Shown: positions 43,172 to 51,022 of the stretch, piece after piece | Layout of the letters: every line of letters starts with the position of its first letter | Position numbering within the stretch: the first letter of the stretch is position 1 | NCBI GenBank assembly: GCA_900539115.1 | Contig: UQAQ01000006.1 | Coordinates: 1 to 64,000, forward strand | Source of the DNA: an uncultured Roseburia sp. | GTDB lineage: Bacteria; Bacillota; Clostridia; Lachnospirales; Lachnospiraceae | Length of the DNA stretch: 64,000 nt | Direction of reading: 5' to 3' | The notes under the pieces: model-generated | The model's input: only the letters and a program-made list of their open reading frames with translations | Databases searched by the model: none | What the model was told of the DNA's origin: nothing | Translations under genes and position numbers: made by a program

Positions 43172-43789
43172 TTATTTTCTCCTGCATATCCCATATTTTT
43201 CCTGCATGCGCACCAGTTTTTTCCGCATCGACTTCCAGGCAAAATAGACAAAAACAATTGTACTGACACCATGCACGACATCAAACAAAAATCCGCTCGC
43301 TTCCATCATCCAGAATCCGCTCCACGTCGGCGTATTCGTTACCAATAACAACGACGCAAAATTGAGGATTGGGCCATACACAAATACCGTCGCCAAAAAT
43401 CCGATGATCATCGGCAGGATTTTTCCCTGCATCGAACGGCAGAAGCCTCCAATGATGCCGATAAGCCCCCAGCTGAGCATTTGAAACGGGGTCCATGGTC
43501 CCTGCGAAAACATAAAATTTGACAAAAATCCGGAAAGCATGCCGACAAGCATTCCCGGCACACTGCCAAAACAGCTTCCGGTAATGAGCACCAGCGCCGA
43601 GACCGGCTTAAACTGGGGAATCCAGAAAAACACACCGCGCGAGATGGCGATGATCGCCGAAAGTACTGTGATCATAATCATGTCTTTCATGCGCACCCGT
43701 CTCGCAAGATAAAATAAAAAGCCGGCAAATCCAAGTAAGATCAGCACCGCGCACGGCACATAATAATGGTTACATAACCAGTCCCGCAT
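43172..43789 (-). CDS. ECF transporter S component, probably corrinoid-specific
   Basis: A 205-residue hydrophobic protein with about six transmembrane segments. It contains FFWIPQFKPVSALVLITG, GFLSNFMFSQGPWTPFQML and a Gly-rich region, as in ECF substrate-binding (S) components. The substrate is inferred as cobalamin or a precursor from the riboswitch at the head of the operon and the DUF4430 and barrel proteins in it. AAAGGAG precedes the ATG at 43789, which overlaps the end of the ATPase gene by 20 nt. Confidence 0.82.
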   Translation of the reverse strand: MRDWLCNHYYVPCAVLILLGFAGFLFYLARRVRMKDMIMITVLSAIIAISRGVFFWIPQFKPVSALVLITGSCFGSVPGMLVGMLSGFLSNFMFSQGPWTPFQMLSWGLIGIIGGFCRSMQGKILPMIIGFLATVFVYGPILNFASLLLVTNTPTWSGFWMMEASGFLFDVVHGVSTIVFVYFAWKSMRKKLVRMQEKYGICRRK

Positions 43790-45200
43790 CTTCCATCTCC
43801 TTTGTATTAATGCAATCAAACATCGTACTGATCTGCGGTTTATACACCAGATTCTGCATCAAAACCTCGTGCGGCTCGCCTTCGCTCGCCACATCGCCTT
43901 CAAACAAAAAGACAACATAATCCGCAATCTCGCCGACCAGATCGATGTCGTGTGTGATAATGATAATCTGCTTTTTCTCCCGAAACATATTTACCACTTT
44001 TTGGAAATTGCCCTTCATCAGCGGATCCATTCCTTTCGTCGGTTCGTCCAATATGACAACATCCGCATGTTTCATAAGAAATTTCAGCGATGCCGCAAGA
44101 TGCTGTTCGCCCCCGGAGCAGTCCAGCGGATTTCTGTCCGCAATCGGCGCGATCATTTCCTGCAATTCCTCCGGAATATCATCTTCTACATCGAGCTCCT
44201 CCCTTACGGTGTCCTTGGTAAAAATGGTAAGTACATCCTGTGGCATCATCACACAGCGCTTTATCATTTTTTTGCCAAAATACCCGCTGAACATTTTTCC
44301 AAGCGTCGTTTTCCCTGCGCCATTTGGACCTATCCAGCAATTCACACCGGCTGCGACCGTCACCTGCGGAATATTGAGAACATTTTCGCTGCCATACGCT
44401 TTCCGGATATTCCGCACCTTCTGCCACACCTTTACTTCTCTAGGCTCCGTGTAAATCTCCGTTTTTTCCGCCAATTCTCTAACCTTCTGCCGCACTTCCG
44501 CCAGCGGCATCTGCGGAGCATCCAAAATCCGGCGCTGCCAGGGCAGAAACCGCCTCTGATAACTGCTCGTCATTCCTTCGGAAAGCCAGATCACTTTGTC
44601 CGCCTTTTCATATATATATTCACTATCGTGCTCAACAATGACAAAAGAAATCCCCATTTCCTCGTGCACGCGCACAACCATTTCCCAAAACATCCGCGCC
44701 GAGATCGGATCCAGCTGCGACGTCGGCTCATCCAGTACAACCATCTCCGGATCCATGCAGATTACCGACGCCAACGCCAGTTTCTGCTTCTGTCCGCCGG
44801 AAAGTTCCGCCACCCCTTTATGAAACCAGCTTTCAATGCCAAAATACGTCGCAATCTCCGCTACACGGTTACGGATCGTCTTTGCCGGCATAGCAATATT
44901 TTCCAATCCAAATGCCAATTCATGCCAAACTTTATCACATACGAGCTGGTTATCCGGATTCTGTCCGACGTAACCGATCGTCCCCGCCGGCACCTCGTCA
45001 ATCGGCATTCCGCGGTAACAGACATTTCCCTCCAATGTTCCTACACGATTGATCCGCGGAATCATTTCGCGCAGCAATGTCGTTTTTCCCGAACCGGAAG
45101 GCCCCATAATCAGAGTGATCCCTTCTTTAATTTTCCACTTTATGTCAGAGAGAATGGTTTTTCCCCCGATTTCTTTTTTTTCAATCGCTATCTCTATCAT
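43770..45200 (-). CDS. ECF transporter ATP-binding protein with two fused ABC domains
   Basis: A 476-residue double ATPase. Domain 1 has Walker A GPSGSGKTT, signature LSGGQKQKLALA and Walker B MVVLDEPTSQLDP. Domain 2 (from about 250) has GPNGAGKTT, the variant signature CSGGEQHLAAS and VVILDEPTKGMDP. Both catalytic glutamates are present. The fusion replaces the EcfA/EcfA' pair of other systems and powers uptake with EcfT. The long frame upstream to 45518 runs inside ecfT; GGGAGG before the ATG at 45200, overlapping the ecfT stop (ATGA), fixes the start. Confidence 0.93.
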   Translation of the reverse strand: MIEIAIEKKEIGGKTILSDIKWKIKEGITLIMGPSGSGKTTLLREMIPRINRVGTLEGNVCYRGMPIDEVPAGTIGYVGQNPDNQLVCDKVWHELAFGLENIAMPAKTIRNRVAEIATYFGIESWFHKGVAELSGGQKQKLALASVICMDPEMVVLDEPTSQLDPISARMFWEMVVRVHEEMGISFVIVEHDSEYIYEKADKVIWLSEGMTSSYQRRFLPWQRRILDAPQMPLAEVRQKVRELAEKTEIYTEPREVKVWQKVRNIRKAYGSENVLNIPQVTVAAGVNCWIGPNGAGKTTLGKMFSGYFGKKMIKRCVMMPQDVLTIFTKDTVREELDVEDDIPEELQEMIAPIADRNPLDCSGGEQHLAASLKFLMKHADVVILDEPTKGMDPLMKGNFQKVVNMFREKKQIIIITHDIDLVGEIADYVVFLFEGDVASEGEPHEVLMQNLVYKPQISTMFDCINTKEMEDAGLVM

Positions 45201-45985
45201 AGTTCCTCCCTTTCGGTCTGCCACCAGATCAGCGCGCACAATGCTAACGTAATAAAAATATTTGCCACTCCAAAATGTATCTCGATCCGTGGAATCAGCA
45301 GGCAGAATGGTTCGCTTACCCTTTGCAGCACGACAAGTCCTACAAACGCTGCCATAATCAGGATGTCCCCCGGCAAAAGCCGAAATGGGGTGTAACTTGT
45401 CCGCAATGTACTGCCATACGCCCGGCATTCCATCGCATCCGCGATCTCCAATCCGTTTTCCAATGCCCAGTTGATCAAGATGGAGATCGAACGGATTGCT
45501 GAAATCATGCGGTTCCACAATCCTCTTGCCGACTCCATGGACATTTGAAAATGATAGATTTCGACCAATTTATCCGTGTAACGGTTCACCGAACGAATCG
45601 CCATGGAAAGCACGATTGCCGCCGGCGGAAACAGGTATTTGAACACGATTACCATTTTCTCCGATGTCATTGCGCACCCCATCCGGTAAGTCCAGCGGCA
45701 CAAAAGCCAGAGCTGGACGCCGGCAAAGACACCATACGCCAGCGACTCCATCGTCACAATATTATCATTCAAATAAAATAGGTAAGTCTCCCCTTGGTGG
45801 TTGACGAGTGCATTTACAATAACTGACAATGCGGTCATCCCGAAAAGCGCCAGCACACTTTTTACAGATGGCGCAATGACAAATTCAAGTATCAGAAAAA
45901 GAACTGACACATAGGGATTCCGCGTCAGGCATAAAAGCACGATCGCCGCTAAAAATTTTACAAATTCTACCAATGGGTGTCTCAT
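45197..45985 (-). CDS. ECF transporter transmembrane protein EcfT (dedicated system)
   Basis: A 262-residue membrane scaffold linking the ATPases to the S component. It has several N-terminal transmembrane helices and a long cytoplasmic coupling region with the EcfT Arg-containing motif ADAMECRAYGS, a variant of the usual A-R-G type. It overlaps by 4 nt with both neighbours (DUF4430 gene upstream, ATPase gene downstream), so the block is tightly coupled. Distinct from the housekeeping ecfT at 57527-58330. Confidence 0.9.
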   Translation of the reverse strand: MRHPLVEFVKFLAAIVLLCLTRNPYVSVLFLILEFVIAPSVKSVLALFGMTALSVIVNALVNHQGETYLFYLNDNIVTMESLAYGVFAGVQLWLLCRWTYRMGCAMTSEKMVIVFKYLFPPAAIVLSMAIRSVNRYTDKLVEIYHFQMSMESARGLWNRMISAIRSISILINWALENGLEIADAMECRAYGSTLRTSYTPFRLLPGDILIMAAFVGLVVLQRVSEPFCLLIPRIEIHFGVANIFITLALCALIWWQTEREEL

Positions 45986-47037
45986 TTATTTTCTCCACTC
46001 ATAAAATCACTTCCGAGATCTGCGCCCAGTCCATTGCAGGTATACCGCCACTGAATGGCCTCTCCCGCTTTCAATACATAACGCGAGCATCCGTAATTCG
46101 GGTACCAGCCGTCGACGTTGTACATCCAGCCCGACAGATTGCCGCAGTCAAATTCGTACAAGTTGCCGATGCCCTCGATGTAATTGGATCCATACAGCGG
46201 TGTATAAGAATTTTCCATCTGAATGGAGTAGGCCTTGCAGACCTGCTCAAGAATATCGTACACCGTCTGGCCTTTTTTGCATTTCACTTTTGTCGTCTTC
46301 AAGATCCATCCGTCGCCGACATATTTTTCTTTTCCTTTGTCAAGATTATCCATATTTTGTAAAATCGTCAGACAGTCAATGGAAATGGTGACATAAAATT
46401 CCTCGTCATTATCCACTTTCTGATCTTCCTGATTGACCGGAAGCGGTTTTCCGGATGGCACAGGATCGGTCTGAAACTTATCTTTGTCAGTCGCCGTTCC
46501 ATCGCTCGTCTTGCGGTCATCATCTTTCTTTGTCTCATCTTCCTGACGCAGTTCCTCATTTTTCGGAACGCTTATAACAACTTTCGGATAATCCGTATTC
46601 TGCTTTGCTTCCTGTTCTTTCTGTTTTCCTATTTCTTCCTTTGTCTGTGGCGCCTTTGTCGCTTTTGGCTCCGTTTCACTTTTCTTTTCTTTTGTCTTTT
46701 TTTCTGTCTTTTTCTCTTCCGGCGCAGTTTTCCCTGTCGTCTGCTTCTTCGGTTCTGCTGTCTCTTCTGACGCCTTTTTTTCTGTTTTCTTCCCTTTTTG
46801 TTTTGCCTGTTCTTTTTGTTCTTCCTTTTGCTGTTCCGCTTCTGCTGTCTCTGTCGCAGCCTCTTCCTCCGATAAAATCTGTTCTTCCCCGATCTCCACC
46901 GGCTGAAGCGCCTCCATCGCCCGTTTCTGCTCATCCTTCACGGAATGAATCGAAGTACCGGCGATCGCTGCCGCAATGACAAGAAGGACGATCACAGCAG
47001 ACAAAATAGTCTTCCAATTCCGCTTAACAAATCTCAT
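45982..47037 (-). CDS. Membrane-anchored DUF4430 protein, transcobalamin C-domain-like
   Basis: A 351-residue protein with one N-terminal transmembrane anchor (about 9-28). A very charged Lys/Glu/Thr-rich spacer (about 40-215) could span the wall. The C-terminal DUF4430 domain (about 218-340) contains GQTVYDILEQV and LSGWMYNVDGWYPNYGCS, then YVLKAGEAIQWRYT. DUF4430 is the fold of the C-terminal domain of intrinsic factor and transcobalamin. Placed with the barrel protein upstream and EcfT downstream, it is a good candidate for a surface corrinoid-binding partner of the transporter. Direct evidence of binding is lacking. Confidence 0.82.
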   Translation of the reverse strand: MRFVKRNWKTILSAVIVLLVIAAAIAGTSIHSVKDEQKRAMEALQPVEIGEEQILSEEEAATETAEAEQQKEEQKEQAKQKGKKTEKKASEETAEPKKQTTGKTAPEEKKTEKKTKEKKSETEPKATKAPQTKEEIGKQKEQEAKQNTDYPKVVISVPKNEELRQEDETKKDDDRKTSDGTATDKDKFQTDPVPSGKPLPVNQEDQKVDNDEEFYVTISIDCLTILQNMDNLDKGKEKYVGDGWILKTTKVKCKKGQTVYDILEQVCKAYSIQMENSYTPLYGSNYIEGIGNLYEFDCGNLSGWMYNVDGWYPNYGCSRYVLKAGEAIQWRYTCNGLGADLGSDFMSGENK

Positions 47038-47055
47038 AACATTCTCCTTTTAATA

Positions 47056-47089
47056 CAGCTGCACATTTCACTACAAAATGTGCAGCCGT
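47056..47089 (-). terminator. Intercistronic hairpin in the cobalamin operon
   Basis: CGGCTGCACATTT pairs with AAATGTGCAGCTG (47056-47089), followed by only TATTA. With so weak a U tract it probably stabilises the mRNA of the first gene or ends part of the transcripts, rather than ending the operon. Confidence 0.5.
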
Positions 47090-47102
47090 GGTTATACTGA
47101 AT

Positions 47103-48947
47103 TTACTTCACTGTGATTTTGACCGTCTTTTTGACTGTCTTTTTGCCCTTCTTATATTTTATCACAACTTTATATGTTTTTCCAGCCTTCGCCTTCTTCT
47201 TGGCTTTAATTACCAGTTTTCCGTTCTTAACCGTAACTTTCAATGCCTTTTTGTTATACGAAGACACTTTGCATTTGACTTTCTTGCCGTTTACTACTGC
47301 TTTGATCGTAATTTTTTCGCCTTTTTCCACTGCTGCCTTTTTCACAATCTTGGAAATAACAGTAGTTTCCGGTGCCTTTGTAGCAGCCGGTTTTTTCGTG
47401 GCTTCCGGCGCTTTCGTAGCCTCCGGTGTTTTCGAAGTTTCCGGTGCTTTCGGTGTCGGTGTTGGTACAATGTCCGGATTTTCCGGCTTTGTTGTCGTCG
47501 CCGGTGTCGGAATTACCGGTTTTGTTGTCGTTACTGGTGTCGGTACCGGCAGCTTGGTCGCTACAGGTGTCGGCATCGGTGCCACAGCTGTCGGTGCTGG
47601 TGTCACTGGCGATACCGGTGTTTTTGTCGGAACTGCAGAAGCCGGCGTTGTAGGTACTGCCGACGGTACAGTCGTTGGTGCCGCCGACGGCGCCGCTGTT
47701 TCACCTGCAGCCGGAGTTTCTGACGGAACCGGTGCAACCGTCGGAACTGCTGATTCACTTGGTGCTGCCGTCGGTGTTTCTGTCACTTCCGGTGTTGCAG
47801 TTGGTGTCGCGGTCGGTGTTGCAGCCGGGATATCACGGAATCCATTCTGATACAATTTCTGCCCCTTTTTCTGGCACCAAAGTGCAACCATCGCATAACC
47901 AGCCTGCTCTGTCGCCATCTGATTATAGGTATAGGTACCATCTGAATTTGCCACGTGTGCATATCCACGATACTCGGAATACGTAACTTCATCTTTTACA
48001 TAGTCCGCACTAAAGCTCTTCAATGCATCGACAAGAGTATTTCCATTTTTGATAAAACGCTCGTCTGTCGTCGGATCGATACCAAGCATCGTAAGTCCAC
48101 AGATTACCTGTGCGATAGACTCCGCATTTACAGAACCCCAGGAAGAATATCCACCCTGATCATTCTGTTTACTGCTCATTACCGCAAGAGCGCTTTCAAC
48201 TGCGTCATTTACTTCCGGAAGATAGGTATATTTACTAAGTGCCTGAACTGCCATCATGGTAATATCCGGATCCGCTGAATCACCGGATAATGCCCATCCA
48301 CCATCTGATTTTTCTTCTGATAATATATAATTTAAATAATCATCACGAAGTGTGGTCGTATTTTCTTCCGTCACATCCGTAACTTTTGTCTCGCCTTCTG
48401 ATTTATACCCTGCATAATCTAATGAAATCAATGCATAAATCGGCCCATTGATTCCCTGTTTTAATGTTGCTGTATAATCTGCAGATTCTTCTGTCTTGTC
48501 TCCGCCAGCATTATCACCGGCAAGAGGTGCGCAGAGATTCCAGCCATAAAAATCCGTTACATCTGCACCTGCAGAATACAGTCCGATAATTGCTCTGGAA
48601 TTTTCTGTCAATTTTACGCGATGCAGTTTATTCTGCGCCTTTAATGACTCACTCACATTATCAAATGATGTTTTCACTGCAGCCAGATATTTTGTTTTCC
48701 ACTCCTCTGTCATGCGGCCGGCACGTCCCAGTACCAAAGCAGCCCATTCGCCGCCTACGGAACCAAATGTCGGGTCTGATACGACAAATTCCATCGTATC
48801 GCAGACTTCATTGACTTCCTGACTGTAGTCTCCTGTTACTTGTGTCACGCTCTCTGCGTCAGCTTTTGGCACATAACCAATTCCGCTCACGACAAGCGCA
48901 GCAGCCAATGCAATGGCTACTCGTTTCTTTGCTCCTTTTACTCTCAT
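47103..48947 (-). CDS. Secreted helical-barrel (prenyltransferase-repeat-like) protein of the cobalamin operon
   Basis: A 614-residue exported protein. A signal peptide (about 1-31, ending near ADAES) precedes an alpha/alpha-barrel-like region (about 38-365) with repeats such as SDGGWALSGDSADPDITMMA and DQGGYSSWGSVNAESIAQVI, like prenyltransferase/squalene-oxidase repeats. A long Pro/Thr/Ala-rich linker (about 375-525) leads to a Lys-rich beta module (about 528-614) that may hold it to the wall. The alpha6/alpha6 barrel is the N-terminal fold of intrinsic factor. No prenyltransferase catalytic residues are apparent. It is first in the operon, 8 nt after AAGGAGG, directly under the cobalamin riboswitch. 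Confidence 0.82.
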   Translation of the reverse strand: MRVKGAKKRVAIALAAALVVSGIGYVPKADAESVTQVTGDYSQEVNEVCDTMEFVVSDPTFGSVGGEWAALVLGRAGRMTEEWKTKYLAAVKTSFDNVSESLKAQNKLHRVKLTENSRAIIGLYSAGADVTDFYGWNLCAPLAGDNAGGDKTEESADYTATLKQGINGPIYALISLDYAGYKSEGETKVTDVTEENTTTLRDDYLNYILSEEKSDGGWALSGDSADPDITMMAVQALSKYTYLPEVNDAVESALAVMSSKQNDQGGYSSWGSVNAESIAQVICGLTMLGIDPTTDERFIKNGNTLVDALKSFSADYVKDEVTYSEYRGYAHVANSDGTYTYNQMATEQAGYAMVALWCQKKGQKLYQNGFRDIPAATPTATPTATPEVTETPTAAPSESAVPTVAPVPSETPAAGETAAPSAAPTTVPSAVPTTPASAVPTKTPVSPVTPAPTAVAPMPTPVATKLPVPTPVTTTKPVIPTPATTTKPENPDIVPTPTPKAPETSKTPEATKAPEATKKPAATKAPETTVISKIVKKAAVEKGEKITIKAVVNGKKVKCKVSSYNKKALKVTVKNGKLVIKAKKKAKAGKTYKVVIKYKKGKKTVKKTVKITVK

Positions 48948-48962
48948 TTGAGTACCTCCTTA

Positions 48963-49090
48963 ATTTTGTCCCAATCGGGGTAACGTTGTATTTATAAACA
49001 ACTCAGGTCTGACTCTAACAGTGGGGGCAACCGCGATGACTTTCACATACATTCCGAGAAGCTTATATCATTTTCAGGCGCAACCGCGCT
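48963..49090 (-). promoter_or_regulatory. Cobalamin riboswitch
   Basis: The minus-strand leader contains CGGAATGTATGTGAAAGTC, then GCGGTTGCCCCCACTGTTA, then the B12-box-like AGTCAGACCTGA (49003-49014), in the order and spacing of cobalamin riboswitch cores. A hairpin CCCC-GATT-GGG follows just before the ribosome binding site of the barrel gene. No terminator is seen between core and start codon, so control is probably at translation. It resembles the shorter AdoCbl-type variant, but I could not fold or score it. Confidence 0.85.
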
Positions 49091-49095
49091 TTTAT

Positions 49096-49124
49096 ACTAT
49101 ACCATTTCACATAAAAAAAGTAAA
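49096..49124 (-). promoter_or_regulatory. Promoter of the cobalamin operon
   Basis: -35 TTTACT (49119-49124), 17-nt spacer, -10 TATAGT (49096-49101). The -35 box lies inside the terminator of the CAP gene. Confidence 0.75.
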
Positions 49125-49147
49125 GAGCCGATAACTCTTTACTTTTT
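49112..49147 (-). terminator. Rho-independent terminator of the CAP-domain gene
   Basis: AAAAAGTAAAGAG pairs with CTCTTTACTTTTT (49115-49147), with further T residues on the minus strand. Confidence 0.9.
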
Positions 49148-49161
49148 CAAATGTAACTATT

Positions 49162-49944
49162 TTAGCTAAAAAACATTTGTGCCCAGTAACGCTTCATTCC
49201 TGTTGTTGTCTCGACATATCCTATTGCCATATAACGATATTTCTCAGACAAAATATTCGCACGATGTCCCGGGGAACTCATCCAGTTACTTACTACTTGC
49301 TCCGGTGATGTCTGCCCTGCTGCAATATTTTCTCCTGCTGAAAAATAAGAACCAATGCCTACTTCTTTAAACACAGAATAACATTTCTCGCCATTTGGCC
49401 GAGTATGGGAAAAGGATTCCGTAAGCTCTTTCGCACGAATTGCGGCAGCCTGACTCAATTTGCTATGCAAATTCAATGCCTGCAAATTTTCCTTTGACCT
49501 CTCAACATTAACAAGGCGCAATACTTCTTTTTCGTAATTTGCCGCTTGCTCTGTGATCGTTACCTGCGGAGCAAGGGTTGGCGCCGGAGTCGCTGACGGG
49601 GTCGGCGTCGGCGTCGGGGTTGCCTCCGTATCTTGTAAAGCTTCTTTTATCGTAATCTTATAAACGATTTTTTTCTTTCCTGTTTTTGCCTGTAAGCGAA
49701 CAGTTCCCTTCTTTTTTGCCAGAATGAAAACTGATTTTTTTTCGCCTTTGTAAACATGAATTTTATTCTTTCCGGAAAGTGTTTTCCAGACCACTCGCTT
49801 CTTTGCATTTTTAATGGTTAAACGTTTAAGCTCTCTGACACGCATAGTAAACTTCTTTTGTACCGTTTTTGCCTCTGCGGTTCCCGGCACAAGAACACTC
49901 AATACCAATGAAAATGTCAATAAGAGCGCTGCTATTTTCTTCAT
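49162..49944 (-). CDS. Secreted CAP/SCP-domain protein
   Basis: A 260-residue exported protein: signal peptide (1-25, cleavage near AEA), a Lys-rich Ig-like module (about 26-100), a Thr/Pro linker, and a CAP (SCP/PR-1) domain (about 130-260) with LVNVERSKENLQAL, SFSHTRPNGE, GENIAAG and MSSPGHRANIL. Bacterial CAP proteins are common in spore formers (YkwD type), but their molecular role is mostly unknown. It shares the Lys-rich module style with the two barrel proteins in this window. It has its own terminator and GGAAAGG upstream. Confidence 0.9.
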   Translation of the reverse strand: MKKIAALLLTFSLVLSVLVPGTAEAKTVQKKFTMRVRELKRLTIKNAKKRVVWKTLSGKNKIHVYKGEKKSVFILAKKKGTVRLQAKTGKKKIVYKITIKEALQDTEATPTPTPTPSATPAPTLAPQVTITEQAANYEKEVLRLVNVERSKENLQALNLHSKLSQAAAIRAKELTESFSHTRPNGEKCYSVFKEVGIGSYFSAGENIAAGQTSPEQVVSNWMSSPGHRANILSEKYRYMAIGYVETTTGMKRYWAQMFFS

Positions 49945-49964
49945 ATCTTTTCCTTTCCGCGAAC

Positions 49965-50222
49965 TCAGATTTTTTCAAATACCATCGTCGCTTGAATTCG
50001 GTCTCCGCCTAAAAGTCCACCGCTCTGCGCCGAAGCCGTCGTAATAGTATGCAGGCGGTAGCCCTTTGCTGCCTGCTCATTTAACACTTCTTCCAGTGCG
50101 GACAGATTTCCGGAACCGGTTCCTAAAAATTTTTCTTTCAATGTTACCTGTAAAACTACGTACTGCAGCCCGTCTCTTCCGGATGCTGTCGAATAAGTAG
50201 ATGAATCTGCGTAATTTGCCAT
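49965..50222 (-). CDS. DUF4177-like small protein
   Basis: An 85-residue cytoplasmic protein with the DUF4177 pattern: YVVLQVTLKEKFLG, then LEEVLNEQAAKGYRLHTITT and a final strand TMVFEKI. The function is unknown. GGAGGAAACAC precedes the ATG. It lies 20 nt upstream of the CAP gene and may be co-transcribed with it. Confidence 0.75.
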   Translation of the reverse strand: MANYADSSTYSTASGRDGLQYVVLQVTLKEKFLGTGSGNLSALEEVLNEQAAKGYRLHTITTASAQSGGLLGGDRIQATMVFEKI

Positions 50223-50335
50223 ATGTGTTTCCTCCGTTTCCTTGTTGGTCTTTTATTACTACATTTTTAAGTATACAGGAAAATGAGTGGAGATGCAAGG
50301 AAATGGGGCTGGGAATTAGAGGAAATATGAGGTTC

Positions 50336-51022
50336 CTATTTTTCCTCCAAGTATCTTGTCAATTCTTGTACCAACTTATAAACCATTGTTCCCGGATCGT
50401 AATGGGACGGTTTGTCAATTTCATCACGAAACGATGCCATCCTCCGTTTTGCATTGTTAATTGCAGTATTTACTCCATCAAAAGAATCCACTAAATCATA
50501 TATATTTTCATAATTCTTACGATAATAGCCATCTCCTAATTGATATTGTTTAAATATCTCATCTAGCTTATTCTGCCAATCGCTCCGATGGAGTGCCGAA
50601 TCGCTATAATAAAAATGCAAATACAACCAATACTCAAACGATTGATTGCTCCACGCTATTTTATAGCCTTTTTGAGTTCCCTCTTCTATTGCCTGATTAA
50701 AATCTTCAAAATCATCCTTATCAAAAACAACCCATATATTTTGGTACATCACCTTGGCATTTTTAACTATTCTCTCCGTCGCTTGAATCAAACTTCCCGT
50801 CGCACAGCCTTCTCCGCATATATCTATAAAAGGCACTTCAACAACATCTATATTTCCACCAATCTTTTCTTCAATTCGTTGTTGAATCCCCCTAAAATAA
50901 AGCGGTTCCGTTTTTTCACCTTCTGTTACAATCAAAAAGGAGTTTGCTCGCGGGCTTTTGAATTCATGCTTTCTTTGTTCCCGTTGTTGTCTCCGCTTTT
51001 TAAACAAATCATCCGTTCCCAT
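50336..51022 (-). CDS. RloB-like Toprim nuclease, partner of the ATPase
   Basis: A 228-residue protein of the RloB family (related to AbiLii). It has a basic N-terminus, a Toprim-like first motif FLIVTEGEKTEPLYFRG (29-45), an acidic VVFDKDDF near 100, and NQSFEYWLYLHF. Such proteins pair with an AAA ATPase in phage defence, with the ATPase as probable sensor and the Toprim protein as effector. Its ATG begins right after the ATPase stop codon. The pair looks AT-rich relative to surrounding genes, consistent with transfer. Confidence 0.88.
   Translation of the reverse strand: MGTDDLFKKRRQQREQRKHEFKSPRANSFLIVTEGEKTEPLYFRGIQQRIEEKIGGNIDVVEVPFIDICGEGCATGSLIQATERIVKNAKVMYQNIWVVFDKDDFEDFNQAIEEGTQKGYKIAWSNQSFEYWLYLHFYYSDSALHRSDWQNKLDEIFKQYQLGDGYYRKNYENIYDLVDSFDGVNTAINNAKRRMASFRDEIDKPSHYDPGTMVYKLVQELTRYLEEK

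Noticed and set aside
43869..45395. A 508-codon plus-strand frame
   Set aside because: It is the complement of the double ATPase gene, which has all ABC motifs. The composition is Arg/His/Phe-rich as expected for an antisense shadow.
47113..47850. A 245-codon plus-strand frame rich in Val, Gly and Ala
   Set aside because: It is the complement of the Pro/Thr/Ala linker of the barrel protein; low complexity keeps several frames open.
47103..48947. True prenyltransferase or squalene cyclase
   Set aside because: The protein is exported, lacks recognisable acidic catalytic motifs, and lies in a cobalamin-controlled transport operon; the barrel is more likely a binding fold.
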